Shown piece by piece: positions 6,537 to 14,906 of a stretch of 35,970 nt of DNA (the stretch's first letter is position 1; the number at the start of each line of letters is the position of its first letter). This DNA is from Archaeoglobaceae archaeon (GTDB lineage: Archaea; Halobacteriota; Archaeoglobi; Archaeoglobales; Archaeoglobaceae), in assembly GCA_025058955.1 (NCBI GenBank), contig JANXDV010000001.1, positions 1 through 35,970 of the forward strand, read 5' to 3'. The notes under the pieces are model-generated. The model ran no database searches. It was not told the DNA's origin and worked only from the letters and a program-made list of their open reading frames with translations. A program made the position numbers and the translations under genes.

Positions 6537-6827
6537 CTGAGTGAGGAGGAAGTAATAAGAGTTAAACTTCCAGACAGACGGAAAGGAGAAATGTTTGGGG
6601 TTGTTTCTTCAATGCTTGGAGCGGGACATATTAAAGTCCGTTGTGAAGATGGAGTGGAAAGACTCGGAAGAATACCTGGAAAGATGAGAAAAAAGATCTG
6701 GATCAAAGAGGGAGATATCGTTATAATAGTTCCATGGCCATTCCAAAAGGATCGTGGTGATATAGTTTGGCGCTATACGAATCCACAAGTGGAATGGCTT
6801 GAAAGAAAAGGATACTTAAAGTTTTAA
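6537..6827 (+). CDS. eif1A: Translation initiation factor aIF1A, apparent CTG start
   Basis: This 96-residue S1/OB-fold factor binds the A site of the small ribosomal subunit during initiation. The core is unmistakable: VRCEDGVERLGRIPGKMRKKI, then GDIVIIVPW and DIVWRYTNPQVEWLERKGYL. The first ATG in frame (6591) falls after the conserved strand VIRVKLPDRRKGE and would remove it. Upstream the frame is open to a TGA at 6525, and contains no ATG, GTG or TTG. A CTG at 6537 gives (M)SEEEVIRVKLP, the expected family N-terminus, and sits five bases after the ribosome site GAGGTG (6526-6531). I therefore call CTG as start. A sequence error or C/A variant is the alternative. A TATA element AAATATTTAAGC lies at about 6493-6504. 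Confidence 0.93.
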   Translation: MSEEEVIRVKLPDRRKGEMFGVVSSMLGAGHIKVRCEDGVERLGRIPGKMRKKIWIKEGDIVIIVPWPFQKDRGDIVWRYTNPQVEWLERKGYLKF

Positions 6828-6838
6828 AAAATTCTAAT

Positions 6839-7939
6839 TTAGCTTTTTCCAATCTCTTTTGCAAGCTTTTTGATTTGTTCTTCATTTAAAGGCTCTGCAG
6901 CGTAGATCTGCATAACTTCAGATTCGTTGCTTAAAAATGTCCAGTTATATGGCTCTGGCTTTACAGGATTCGATGGGGCACCTATGTAGGTAATATAATC
7001 AAATTTTAAAGCAGATCTCCAATCTTCTGGAAGTGGAACGACTCCTCGTATCGTAGAGAGAGTTTTAGTGCTCTCATTCCACTTCGTCATAACTATTTTT
7101 CCAGTTTCAAGATATGTTCTTATTATCTCATTTCCATGGCACTCATCACACCTCTTTGCCTTTTCGCTGATTGTGTGAGAATAGAAGGGTTGTATGGTCA
7201 CGAATGTTCTGTTATGATATACCGCGGTCATGAAGTTTGCTGGATAGACTTTACCCTTAAAGTTCACAAGGATCTCAAAGCCAGCAATTGGTCTGAAAGC
7301 TCTCTTTTGGTGCTCTTCTGCACTATCAAGATGGCAGTTGTAGCATGAGATGACTGTAGTTTGATGGCAAGAAGTGCAGTAAACTTTGCCATGTAAATTA
7401 TGAACCGCACTACCATTGTATTCGTGGCAGTTTAGACAATCAACGCTCGTCTTTCTCTCCAAAAGCGTTTTATAGTTATTTCCATCTCCCATGAGATCTT
7501 CTTTACTGTGGCAATCTACACATCTCATATTTCTGTGCACATCGGTTAAATTGAGCACCGCAATCTCTGTTCTCTGTCTTGCATGACATCCTAAGCATCT
7601 TGAATCGTCTACTTTATCTCCGGGTGTAATGTGGCAATCATAACAGTCGGGAATGTAAGTTTCGGTAACGATCGGTTCACCATTCGCCTTTGTGTTTGCA
7701 TGACATTTTAAACAGTCAAAATGGGTTATCGGCTTTTGTGTTATTAACTCTATCCCACCATTTTCTGCTGAGTAAAAGGTTATTTTCCCTTGCCTCGTGT
7801 AGTGGAGGCTATTTTTGAAATTTTTAGCCCAGTCAACTTTTTCATTAACAGCGGGTTGTGAAATTGGTTGGAAAAGATAGACAAATAGAATTATTCCCAC
7901 CACCAAAATTATCGCTGGCAGGATTACTTTGAACTTCAT
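6839..7939 (-). CDS. Membrane-anchored octaheme c-type cytochrome
   Basis: The 366-residue protein has eight CXXCH heme-binding motifs: C76-H80, C99-H103, C115-H119, C140-H144, C168-H172, C188-H192, C199-H203 and C264-H268. Residues 5-23 form an uncleaved-looking N-terminal membrane anchor (VILPAIILVVGIILFVYLF), so the hemes face outside the membrane. Seven hemes cluster in residues 76-203. The last stands alone before a heme-free C-terminal 100 residues. It probably carries electrons between the quinone pool and an external acceptor or a partner reductase. No partner is encoded beside it, and the acceptor cannot be inferred. A TATA-like stretch near 7960-7970 places transcription start at the ATG at 7939. 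Confidence 0.93.
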   Translation of the reverse strand: MKFKVILPAIILVVGIILFVYLFQPISQPAVNEKVDWAKNFKNSLHYTRQGKITFYSAENGGIELITQKPITHFDCLKCHANTKANGEPIVTETYIPDCYDCHITPGDKVDDSRCLGCHARQRTEIAVLNLTDVHRNMRCVDCHSKEDLMGDGNNYKTLLERKTSVDCLNCHEYNGSAVHNLHGKVYCTSCHQTTVISCYNCHLDSAEEHQKRAFRPIAGFEILVNFKGKVYPANFMTAVYHNRTFVTIQPFYSHTISEKAKRCDECHGNEIIRTYLETGKIVMTKWNESTKTLSTIRGVVPLPEDWRSALKFDYITYIGAPSNPVKPEPYNWTFLSNESEVMQIYAAEPLNEEQIKKLAKEIGKS

Positions 7940-8039
7940 GGTTTAGAATTGTTCGTCATTAATTATAAGATTTTCTATCTGAGCACGGATTAAAAATAGA
8001 GACCACAAAGAAAATAAGCAAGAATTCAGCCAACGAGAC

Positions 8040-8966
8040 ATGGATATAATCAAGATCCTCAAAGAAAAAAAGCCGAAAAGAGCTTTAGTTTTTGGAATGG
8101 GTGGTGGAGGAGATATAGTTAGCACAATTCCAGTAGCAAATTTCCTAAAGCTATTCGACTTCGATGTGATCCATGGTGGAGTTCTCTGGGATCGCCTCGT
8201 TATCGATCCAAAGCCAGGACCAAGAGCGATAGAAGAACTCGAAAATGTTGAAAAAATCAACGATGTTCTAGCATTTTTGAACGAGAAAACAAGAACAAAT
8301 TATGGAGTTAAACCGAACCTCGCGAGATCTGCAAAGTATTTAGGGAAAGTCGTTGCTCTTGATATTACAAAGGGTGTTAGGAAACTCAAAAAAGGATTAG
8401 ATGATTTCGCTTCAGAGAATAAAATAAGTCTTCTTATAGGAGTTGATGCAGGAGGAGATGCTATAGCGGTTGGCTATGAATCTGGTGTTAGAAGTCCACT
8501 TGCAGACGCTTTAAGCTTAGCGGTTCTTAGCGAGCTCAATGGTATTGTCGCTATTGTGGGCATTGGGGGTGATGGAGAGTTAAAATTAGAAGAGCTTACT
8601 CTGAACATCGCAGAACTTTTCAAAAATGACGGTTTCTTAGGATGCTCCTCCATTACAACTGAAGATTGCAGAGAAATGTTGATGTTATGTGAGGAAGTAG
8701 TCACCGAGGCGAGTAAGATACCTATAATAGCCAAAAAAGGTGAAGTTGGTTTGAGAAAGATAAGAAGGGGCAGAACTGTGTTGATAACACCTTTTTCCGC
8801 TTTGATCTTCTACTTTAAAGCAAAGAAGGTTTTTGAGATAAACGAGACCGCAAAGCTTATAGTGGAAGCCGAAAATCTTGAAAAGGCAAATAGAATTCTG
8901 AACAAAAATGGTATAATTACAGAGCTGGATTACGAAAGATCAGTCTCCAATGTCGAAATCACTTAA
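8040..8966 (+). CDS. DUF1152 family protein
   Basis: This 308-residue conserved archaeal protein has no known function. The N-terminal signature RALVFGMGGGGDIVSTIPVA is a glycine-rich nucleotide-binding-like loop typical of DUF1152. IGVDAGGDAIAVG and AIVGIGGDGEL repeat the Gly/Asp-rich theme. The GGGD and DAGGD loops suggest a phosphate- or nucleotide-binding fold, but no reaction is known to me. It is divergent from the cytochrome gene across 100 bp. Its last 27 bp overlap the end of the convergent RPA-partner gene. Confidence 0.85.
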   Translation: MDIIKILKEKKPKRALVFGMGGGGDIVSTIPVANFLKLFDFDVIHGGVLWDRLVIDPKPGPRAIEELENVEKINDVLAFLNEKTRTNYGVKPNLARSAKYLGKVVALDITKGVRKLKKGLDDFASENKISLLIGVDAGGDAIAVGYESGVRSPLADALSLAVLSELNGIVAIVGIGGDGELKLEELTLNIAELFKNDGFLGCSSITTEDCREMLMLCEEVVTEASKIPIIAKKGEVGLRKIRRGRTVLITPFSALIFYFKAKKVFEINETAKLIVEAENLEKANRILNKNGIITELDYERSVSNVEIT

Positions 8967-9620
8967 GTCTACTATTTCCTCATCGATCTCAAATCCAAGG
9001 TCTTTCTTAACCTCTTTTCTCTCTTTATCCTCTCTTTCAAACTCTCTGCCTTTTTCTAATATATTTTGCTCTTCTTTCAATTTCATTAAAGCATTTATCA
9101 CTGCACTTCGAAACTCTTCGAGATCTGGATCGTATTTCTCAATCACCGCTTTTTCTTCCCCATTCTCAATTGCCCTAATCCTTTTTAAAGTTGCTTTAGC
9201 GGTCTCAACGATCCAATAGTCTCTTGTTTGAAAATCTGAAGAATTTATGTTTTCAGGTCTGATCAAGGGAATTACTCTGTCACCTCTTTCAAGCAGTTTT
9301 GCCTTTGCAGTGATAGCTACGATCTCAGGAGGGTTTAAGTCTACCAATGCCTCAAGGGCTTCAGGTTGGAACTTGCTCACAAATCCAAGAAAAGAACCAG
9401 TTGGATCTGCAACGCGAATTCGCCACATATCTGAGTCAGGTTTTACTTCTTCTTTTTCGAGTAGAACGCCAACGATAAAAAGTCTATTACATCTCAAACC
9501 AAGAGGGGTTAACACATACACCGCTTCTTTCTCCCCTTCTCCACCTACTTTGAACTTAGAATAATTGAACTCCTTAGAAAAAACCCTTTTAGCAACTTCT
9601 CTTTTCATACCCTTGATCAT
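8940..9620 (-). CDS. RPA-associated OB-fold protein (COG3390)
   Basis: This 226-residue protein is the usual operon partner of euryarchaeal replication protein A. An OB-like core at about 20-120 contains RLFIVGVLLEKEE, WRIRVADPTGSFLGFVSKFQP and PPEIVAITAKAKLLERGDRVI. A helical, very acidic C-terminus follows (EEIVDLSDFDIGD), perhaps for protein contacts. It is thought to act with RPA on single-stranded DNA. The ATG overlaps the RPA stop codon (ATGA at 9620-9617) and has GAGGAGGG before it, so translation is coupled. Confidence 0.85.
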   Translation of the reverse strand: MIKGMKREVAKRVFSKEFNYSKFKVGGEGEKEAVYVLTPLGLRCNRLFIVGVLLEKEEVKPDSDMWRIRVADPTGSFLGFVSKFQPEALEALVDLNPPEIVAITAKAKLLERGDRVIPLIRPENINSSDFQTRDYWIVETAKATLKRIRAIENGEEKAVIEKYDPDLEEFRSAVINALMKLKEEQNILEKGREFEREDKERKEVKKDLGFEIDEEIVDLSDFDIGD

Positions 9621-10540
9621 ATTCCCTCCTCTCCGAGGACTTTCTCAACTTCTTTTAGTATTTCGGGTCTGTAAAACTCTACGCTACTGGCATTTAGCGA
9701 TCTGAACCTTAGCTCACCGCTAACCTTAAGGTATTTTCCAAAAAGTCTCTTTTTTAACTCCATGAGAACGATGCTTCTATCTAAATGTTCTTCAGCGAGT
9801 TTTCTTGCCTCTTTGATTCCAATTCCAGTTAAAGAGCTAATGCATTTCTCATTCAATGTGAGATCGTATGTTCTTTCACCATCATCGAGAACCCCTCTTA
9901 AGCGCAGAACCTCGTTAGTCTCAACTTTTCCATGTTCTACACAGATTCCTGCTTTCACTACCCTTCCACAGAGCTTACAGGTTTGGAGTAATCCGCTGTT
10001 CTGTTGGATCGCTACCAATGCTCCAACTACTTCAATTTCCCCCCTCTCCTCTTTTACTTCGATCTCTTCCGAGATCTCCTTTATATCGCTTACACTCGTT
10101 ACTTTTATACTCTTAATACCCATGAATTCGTCCACCACGACTTTTTCAAAAAGATAACTTTTACCCTCTTCCAATCTCTTTTTGTTCGATTTCGACCAAA
10201 CCACAAATCTTGCGGTTCCAGTTTCATCCCCAATAAGCCCAGTTTGAGCTATAGTTGGGCTACTCGGCTCCCAAAGCTGTATAATTTTGCCTTTCAAACT
10301 GACCCATTGATTCGGTTCAATCTGTGAGATCTTAACAATAGGGGTCTTCAAATCTCCCTTCGCAATGTTATAATTTTTCCTTAAACCGTTTACTATAGTC
10401 CTTTTCGCTTCTTCTTCTGGAACCTTGAATTCAAAAAGCAAGAGCTTCAATCTACTCTCAATCTCTTTTCTCGTTACACCATAAACTTTAAACCTTTCAT
10501 AGATCTCGTTGACAATTGTCTGAAATCTGTCTTCTGCCAT
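9617..10540 (-). CDS. rpa: Replication protein A (single-stranded DNA-binding protein)
   Basis: This 307-residue archaeal RPA coats single-stranded DNA in replication and repair. After a helical N-terminus (MAEDRFQTIVNEIYERFKVYG), OB folds cover about 70-160 (VSLKGKIIQLWEP, DETGTARFVVWSKSNKKRLEEG) and about 165-260. A zinc-finger-like motif CKLCGRVVKAGICVEHG is embedded in the second. The open frame extends 63 codons further upstream, into the divergent gene's region. I place the start at the ATG at 10540 because it gives the family N-terminus. A TATA-like element (minus-strand GCTTTTTTTATC, 10559-10571) also puts transcription start there. Confidence 0.92.
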   Translation of the reverse strand: MAEDRFQTIVNEIYERFKVYGVTRKEIESRLKLLLFEFKVPEEEAKRTIVNGLRKNYNIAKGDLKTPIVKISQIEPNQWVSLKGKIIQLWEPSSPTIAQTGLIGDETGTARFVVWSKSNKKRLEEGKSYLFEKVVVDEFMGIKSIKVTSVSDIKEISEEIEVKEERGEIEVVGALVAIQQNSGLLQTCKLCGRVVKAGICVEHGKVETNEVLRLRGVLDDGERTYDLTLNEKCISSLTGIGIKEARKLAEEHLDRSIVLMELKKRLFGKYLKVSGELRFRSLNASSVEFYRPEILKEVEKVLGEEGI

Positions 10541-10614
10541 GTGTTCAATACTTGATCGGGATAAAAAAAGCTTTTGTTCAGGAAGATTTAAAAGTAGTGG
10601 GAGTAATTTTTCAT
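10541..10614. promoter_or_regulatory. Divergent promoters of rpa and the Sua5 gene
   Basis: The 74-bp gap holds two separate TATA-like elements. One is GATAAAAAAAGC (10559-10571, for rpa on the minus strand). The other is GATTTAAAAG (10585-10594, for Sua5). Each is about 25 bp from its start codon, so both messages are predicted leaderless. Confidence 0.5.
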
Positions 10615-11547
10615 ATGGAGCTCCTCTATCCTGTGGAGAATGACATTGATAGAGCGGTTGAGATCCTAAAGAAAGGGGGCATTGTAGCCTTTCCAACTGA
10701 AACCGTTTATGGGATTGGATGTGATGCATTCAATGAAAAAGCTGTTGAGAGATTGTATGAGATTAAAAAGAGATCAAGAGATAAACCCCTAATAGTCGGG
10801 GTTGGTAGTTTTGAAGAAATTTACGAGATCGCAGAAGTAAATGAAGTAGCGGAAATACTCATAAAGGAGTTCTTTCCAGGTTCTCTAACGCTTGTTCTCA
10901 AGAACAAAAAAATTCCATCAATAGTAACTGCAAACTCTCAGAAGGTTGCAGTAAGAATGCCTTCTCATGAAATCCCATTAAAGCTGATCAGGAAGCTTGG
11001 AAGACCAGTTGTTGTTCCTTCTGCAAACATCTCAGGCAGACCAAGTCCAACTAAGTTTGAACATGTGCTTTCCGATTTCGGTGAAAGTATAGATGCGATC
11101 ATAATTGGAGAGTGCCAAATTGGTATTGAATCAACCATTTTAGATGTCACAGTTTCTCCTCCAAAACTCCTTCGACCTGGAGCGGTAAGCACAGAGGCTT
11201 TGAAAAAATTCGTAGATCTGGAAGTCGGAGAGGATACCTTTGGACAATACGAGATCTCCGCAGAAGTTCTCGTTTTTACTGGAAGAGGTGTAGAGGAGGA
11301 GATAAAAAAATTCCTTGCTAAAAGAAAAAACGCGGTAGTCATTGCAAAGAAGAACATTTATGGAGAGAGAGTTATAGAAGTCGGTGAGACTTTGGAGAGC
11401 TATGCTATGAATTTTTTTGATGCTTTAAGAAAAGCTGAGAGTATGGGTGCAGAGGTAATTCTTGTTGAGGGTATTGAGGAAAAAGGAATTGGTGAAGCTA
11501 TAATGCATAGGTTATACAGATGTGCGAGGAATGTTATTAGAGTTTGA
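10615..11547 (+). CDS. sua5: L-threonylcarbamoyladenylate synthase (Sua5/YrdC)
   Basis: It makes threonylcarbamoyl-AMP from threonine, bicarbonate and ATP, the first step of t6A37 modification of ANN-decoding tRNAs. The YrdC domain fills about 1-200: GGIVAFPTETVYGIG, KKRSRDKPLIV, VAVRMPSH, VVVPSANISGRPSPT and ESTILDV. The C-terminal Sua5 domain follows, about 230-310 (EVLVFTGRG to AIMHRLYRCA). The 310 residues fit the two-domain form. The frame is open to 10516, inside rpa, but the ATG at 10615 matches both the family start and the TATA spacing. A tRNA-Thr gene, whose product belongs to the t6A class, lies elsewhere in the window. Confidence 0.95.
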   Translation: MELLYPVENDIDRAVEILKKGGIVAFPTETVYGIGCDAFNEKAVERLYEIKKRSRDKPLIVGVGSFEEIYEIAEVNEVAEILIKEFFPGSLTLVLKNKKIPSIVTANSQKVAVRMPSHEIPLKLIRKLGRPVVVPSANISGRPSPTKFEHVLSDFGESIDAIIIGECQIGIESTILDVTVSPPKLLRPGAVSTEALKKFVDLEVGEDTFGQYEISAEVLVFTGRGVEEEIKKFLAKRKNAVVIAKKNIYGERVIEVGETLESYAMNFFDALRKAESMGAEVILVEGIEEKGIGEAIMHRLYRCARNVIRV

Positions 11548-11589
11548 GAAGCAAAAGCTTTAAATCGTTACCCTAATTCGCTTCTCATT

Positions 11590-11976
11590 ATGAAAGAACA
11601 GGCTGAAGTTAGACAACTTAGAGAAGGAGGCTATGTTGTGATCGATGATGAGCCTTGTGAGATCATTAGCATCTCTGTAAGTAAACCCGGAAAGCATGGA
11701 GCTGCAAAGGCGAGAATAGATGCCATTGGTATCTTTGATTCCCAGAAAAGGAGCATTGTTGAGCCGGTTACAGCAAAGATCTACATCCCAATGGTTGAAA
11801 GAAAAAGAGCACAAGTGCTGAGCATTGCTAAGGATAACGCACAGTTGATGGATCTGAGCACTTTTGAGACTTTTGAACTTCCAATTCCTGAAGAATTGAA
11901 GGATAAGGTCTCTGCTGGGAAAGAAGTAATATACATCGAGTCCCTTGGCAAAAGGAAAATAGAAAGGATGGCTTAA
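11590..11976 (+). CDS. eif5A: Translation factor aIF5A (hypusine-containing)
   Basis: This 128-residue factor relieves ribosome stalling and needs hypusine or deoxyhypusine at a lysine. The modification loop is SKPGKHGAAK, with K35 as the modified residue. An SH3-like domain (about 1-70) and an OB fold (about 71-128) are both present. The TATA element AGCTTTAAATCG (about 11554-11565) puts the start of transcription within a few bases of the ATG. The stop codon overlaps the agmatinase ATG (TAATG), so the factor is co-transcribed with a polyamine enzyme tied to its own modification. Confidence 0.97.
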   Translation: MKEQAEVRQLREGGYVVIDDEPCEIISISVSKPGKHGAAKARIDAIGIFDSQKRSIVEPVTAKIYIPMVERKRAQVLSIAKDNAQLMDLSTFETFELPIPEELKDKVSAGKEVIYIESLGKRKIERMA

Positions 11977-12800
11977 TGCATATAGACAACTATTTTTCAA
12001 TTTCTAATTCCGAAATGGAAAAAGCTGAATTCGTGATCTATGGTATTCCCTATGATGCAACACAATCTTTCAAACCTGGCTCCAGGTTTGCTCCAAATGC
12101 TATAAGAGAAGCAAGTTGGAATCTCGAATCTTATTCGCAGTTTTTTTCTTTTGATCTCTCATTAGCAAAGGTTTGCGATGCGGGAAACATAAATTGCGAT
12201 GGCAGTTTTGAGGAAATAGGCAGGAGAGTAGAAGAACTTTTAGATAAAGTCTCTGGAATTCCGGTTGCCATAGGTGGGGAGCACAGCATAAGCGTTTTAA
12301 CTACAAAAAAGTTCAAAAACTCCTGCTTCCTCGTTTTTGATGCCCATTTTGATCTTCGAGATGAATTTGATGGAAATAAATTTAATCATGCATGCACAAC
12401 TCGTAGGATTTTTGAGCAAGGTTTCGATGTAGTAATTATCGGCGTGAGAAGTGGATGCAAAGAAGAAAAGATCTTTGCAGACAGAAATGGAATAAGTTAT
12501 ATTTTCTCTTGGGATTTAAATGAATTTGAGGATATAGAAAAGCTTGTTGAGGATTATAAGAGGATATACCTTTCCATTGACACAGATGCCTTTGATCCAA
12601 GCTTCGCTCCTGGGGTTTCTACACCAGAACCATTTGGAATAAACCCAAAGGTTTTGTTGGAGTTATTTTCAGAGATCCCAGAAAGAATCGTTGCTCTTGA
12701 TTTTGTTGAAGTTGTTCCAGATGAGAATAAGATCACCCAGACTCTTATTGCCAAATTGATCTTCGAATTCATCGCAGGAAAGTGTTCAAAGTTAAAATGA
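11976..12800 (+). CDS. speB: Agmatinase / ureohydrolase family protein
   Basis: This 274-residue ureohydrolase probably converts agmatine, or an agmatine-bearing substrate, to the putrescine form plus urea. The binuclear manganese ligands are all visible: GGEHS (about residue 98), DAHFDLRDE, and SIDTDAFDP. Its one-base overlap with aIF5A is informative. In archaea the aminobutyl group of hypusine comes from agmatine or a polyamine. In haloarchaea an agmatinase-like enzyme has been implicated in completing deoxyhypusine on IF5A after agmatine is attached. This gene may therefore act on the factor itself, on free agmatine, or on both. Confidence 0.92.
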   Translation: MHIDNYFSISNSEMEKAEFVIYGIPYDATQSFKPGSRFAPNAIREASWNLESYSQFFSFDLSLAKVCDAGNINCDGSFEEIGRRVEELLDKVSGIPVAIGGEHSISVLTTKKFKNSCFLVFDAHFDLRDEFDGNKFNHACTTRRIFEQGFDVVIIGVRSGCKEEKIFADRNGISYIFSWDLNEFEDIEKLVEDYKRIYLSIDTDAFDPSFAPGVSTPEPFGINPKVLLELFSEIPERIVALDFVEVVPDENKITQTLIAKLIFEFIAGKCSKLK

Positions 12801-12888
12801 TCTCAAATTCCTCTTTTAACTCTGAATTCTTCTAAGTCCGTTTTCAGATCGGAAAATTTTTAAACAAAAATCATATATAAACGCCATC

Positions 12889-14181
12889 ATGGAGATCGTT
12901 TACTGGAAGGAGCTCGGAAAAGAAACTGGGAAAGTGAAGATAAAAAAGGAAAGCGTAAGATACAGACTTGCACCATTTGTCCAGTGGAAAGTTCTAGTAG
13001 CTGAAAAAACTGTAGAAGTTAAAAAAGGTTTGCCAGTAGTTTTGAAGATAAAAGACGTCGCAATTCCAGAAAACACGATCCTCGCACCCCTTTCTATTAT
13101 GAGACATGCGTTGGGGACTACAATAGATGTTATTGAAAAAGGTATTTCGAAGGTTGAGGATGAGAAAAAGATAACTCATGCAATTTTCCTGCCAGTTGAG
13201 GATGGAATTGTAGAAGAAGGGGATATAATAGGCGTTTTAAAGGTTTTCTTCGTAAAGACAGGGCTTCTTGATCGAAGATTTGGTTTTTCTGCTTCAGACA
13301 TAAAGATCAGAGAAGACATGGTTTCAGCAAATCTTGTGTATAAAGAAAGAGGAGAATTGAAGAGAGAGAAGGTTAGGACCAGATTTTTTGGATACTTCAA
13401 GAGCTACATTGCTGAATGGGAGCCTGTGGTTTCAGCGGAGAACATTGATGTTAAAAAAGGAGAAGTGAAAAGAATTAAGATAAAAGAAATAGTTTTACAG
13501 CCAAATACCGTAGTTTCACCTCTGCACATAATGAGAAATGCATTTGGGAGTGTAATAGAAGTCGTTCAGGAGGGAAAACCCTCGAAGGTTGAGGAGGAAA
13601 AGAGGATCGTTGAAGCGATCTTTCTCGCAAATAGAGATGGAAAAATACAAAACGGGGATCTGCTTGGCGTTTTAAATGTTTACTACACAGCAATCGGCAA
13701 ATTCGAGCCAAAGATGAGTCAAAAGGAGGAAAAATTTGCGAGAATAGTCTATGAGAGGTCTGGAAAAATCTTTAGAGATGGGATGATCCTAAAGCCTTTT
13801 GCTTACAGAAGAAAACCGATTGCTAGATGGGAACCGATCGTTGCAGATAAAAATGTTGCGGTAAAGAAGGGAGAAGTTGTTGAAATAGAGATCGAGCCCA
13901 TAAAGCTTGAAGAGAACACAATTGTATATCCCCTGTATATCATGAGAAACGCTTTTGGCACGATCGTTGATCTAATAGAAAAAGAACCCGCGAGAGTTGA
14001 AGATTCAAAGGTTATAGAAAAAGTCCTGTTTTTACCCATATTTGACGGAGAGGTTAAAAAAGGACAGCTACTTGGTGTTGTAAATGTTTACAGCGTTGAG
14101 ATCGAGTCCTATGAAATTCTTGGTAAATGGCTCAGTGAATGGGTGGAAGAGATGAAAAAGGCTATTGGAGAGGTGACTTAA
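12889..14181 (+). CDS. Triple DUF22-domain protein
   Basis: This 430-residue archaeal protein of unknown function is built from three repeats of about 130-140 residues, starting near residues 24, 165 and 305. Each repeat contains a W-x-P/V-x-V block, a KKG turn, an N/E-T-I/V-x-x-P motif, IMRxAxG followed by V/I-D/E, a VE(D/E) turn, and a D-G-x-(x)-G-(D/Q)-x-(L/I)-GV-x-(N/K)-V/V-Y/F end. It is soluble, with no signal peptide. TTTTTAAACAA (about 12856-12866) is a TATA-like element that would make it leaderless. It starts a three-gene operon with a USP-like protein and a COG1839 protein, which hints at nucleotide or stress sensing, but nothing firmer. Confidence 0.85.
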   Translation: MEIVYWKELGKETGKVKIKKESVRYRLAPFVQWKVLVAEKTVEVKKGLPVVLKIKDVAIPENTILAPLSIMRHALGTTIDVIEKGISKVEDEKKITHAIFLPVEDGIVEEGDIIGVLKVFFVKTGLLDRRFGFSASDIKIREDMVSANLVYKERGELKREKVRTRFFGYFKSYIAEWEPVVSAENIDVKKGEVKRIKIKEIVLQPNTVVSPLHIMRNAFGSVIEVVQEGKPSKVEEEKRIVEAIFLANRDGKIQNGDLLGVLNVYYTAIGKFEPKMSQKEEKFARIVYERSGKIFRDGMILKPFAYRRKPIARWEPIVADKNVAVKKGEVVEIEIEPIKLEENTIVYPLYIMRNAFGTIVDLIEKEPARVEDSKVIEKVLFLPIFDGEVKKGQLLGVVNVYSVEIESYEILGKWLSEWVEEMKKAIGEVT

Positions 14182-14894
14182 TGAGGGCAATTTTATTCAC
14201 AAACAAAGAGGTAGATCTGGAGGGTTTTGAGATCGATGAGCTATACGTGATCTTTGCTAAAGGTGCAAAGGGAAGTATAACGGTTTCTGAGAAAGGTGAG
14301 ATGTTCAGCTTGGCGCAGAGTAAACTACCGATCATCAAAAGAGCTGAAGAGGTAATAGAAAAACTTGAGAAAAAGCACAATGTAGTTGGAATGAGCGTAA
14401 TTTTTGGAGAATATGAAAAGGAGATCGATCGCGTTTTTGAAGCTCAAAAACCTGAAATTGTGATCGCTGGAAGATATATGCCATTAACAGAGAAATTGAT
14501 GAATTCAGACTCAATGATCCTCTTCTACCGCGGAAAAGTGGTATTTGATCGAATTCTTTATGTTCATTCAGAAGGTGCAAAAGCTGAAAAAGCGATAAAT
14601 TGGCTAAAAAAGGGAAAAGAACTCCTACTTCTGGGTATAGTGGAACCAATGCTACCCCCGGAAACTCATGCAAGGAGAATGAAAGAAGCTCAAGAAAAGA
14701 TTAGAAAAGACTTGGAAGAGCTCTCTAAGGGATTAAATGCAAACAAATTGGTTTTGGTAGGAAATATTGCTGATGAAGTGAAGAGAATTTCAAATGAGTT
14801 TGATGCAGATCTAATAATTCTTGGCAAGAATGTTGGTAAGAATAAACTCGAAGAAGTTCTTGAAAAAACCGAAGTTCCTCTGCTTTTAGTATAG
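14181..14894 (+). CDS. Universal-stress-protein-like alpha/beta protein
   Basis: This protein of about 237 residues has USP-like ends. The C-terminus FDADLIILGKNVGKNKLEEVLEKTEVPLLLV matches the last strand and helix of USP domains. The middle section (PEIVIAGRYMPLTEKL, VFDRILYVHSEGAKAEKA) looks like a second, degenerate half. ATP-binding G-x2-G-x9-G(S/T) is only partly met. The ATG at 14181 overlaps the stop of the DUF22 gene (TAATG) and has GGAGAGGTGA before it, so I reject the longer frame that begins at 14139. Function is unknown. Confidence 0.75.
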   Translation: MRAILFTNKEVDLEGFEIDELYVIFAKGAKGSITVSEKGEMFSLAQSKLPIIKRAEEVIEKLEKKHNVVGMSVIFGEYEKEIDRVFEAQKPEIVIAGRYMPLTEKLMNSDSMILFYRGKVVFDRILYVHSEGAKAEKAINWLKKGKELLLLGIVEPMLPPETHARRMKEAQEKIRKDLEELSKGLNANKLVLVGNIADEVKRISNEFDADLIILGKNVGKNKLEEVLEKTEVPLLLV

Positions 14895-14906
14895 GAGGGG
14901 ATAGAA

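Noticed and set aside
10541..10729. N-terminal extension of RPA
   Set aside because: The extension overlaps the Sua5 start and promoter, reads like noncoding sequence, and is not part of the RPA family. The TATA position supports 10540.
12801..12888. Possible C/D box small RNA between speB and the DUF22 gene (ATGATC, CTGA)
   Set aside because: The C box does not match RTGATGA. The gap is explained by the promoter of the DUF22 gene.
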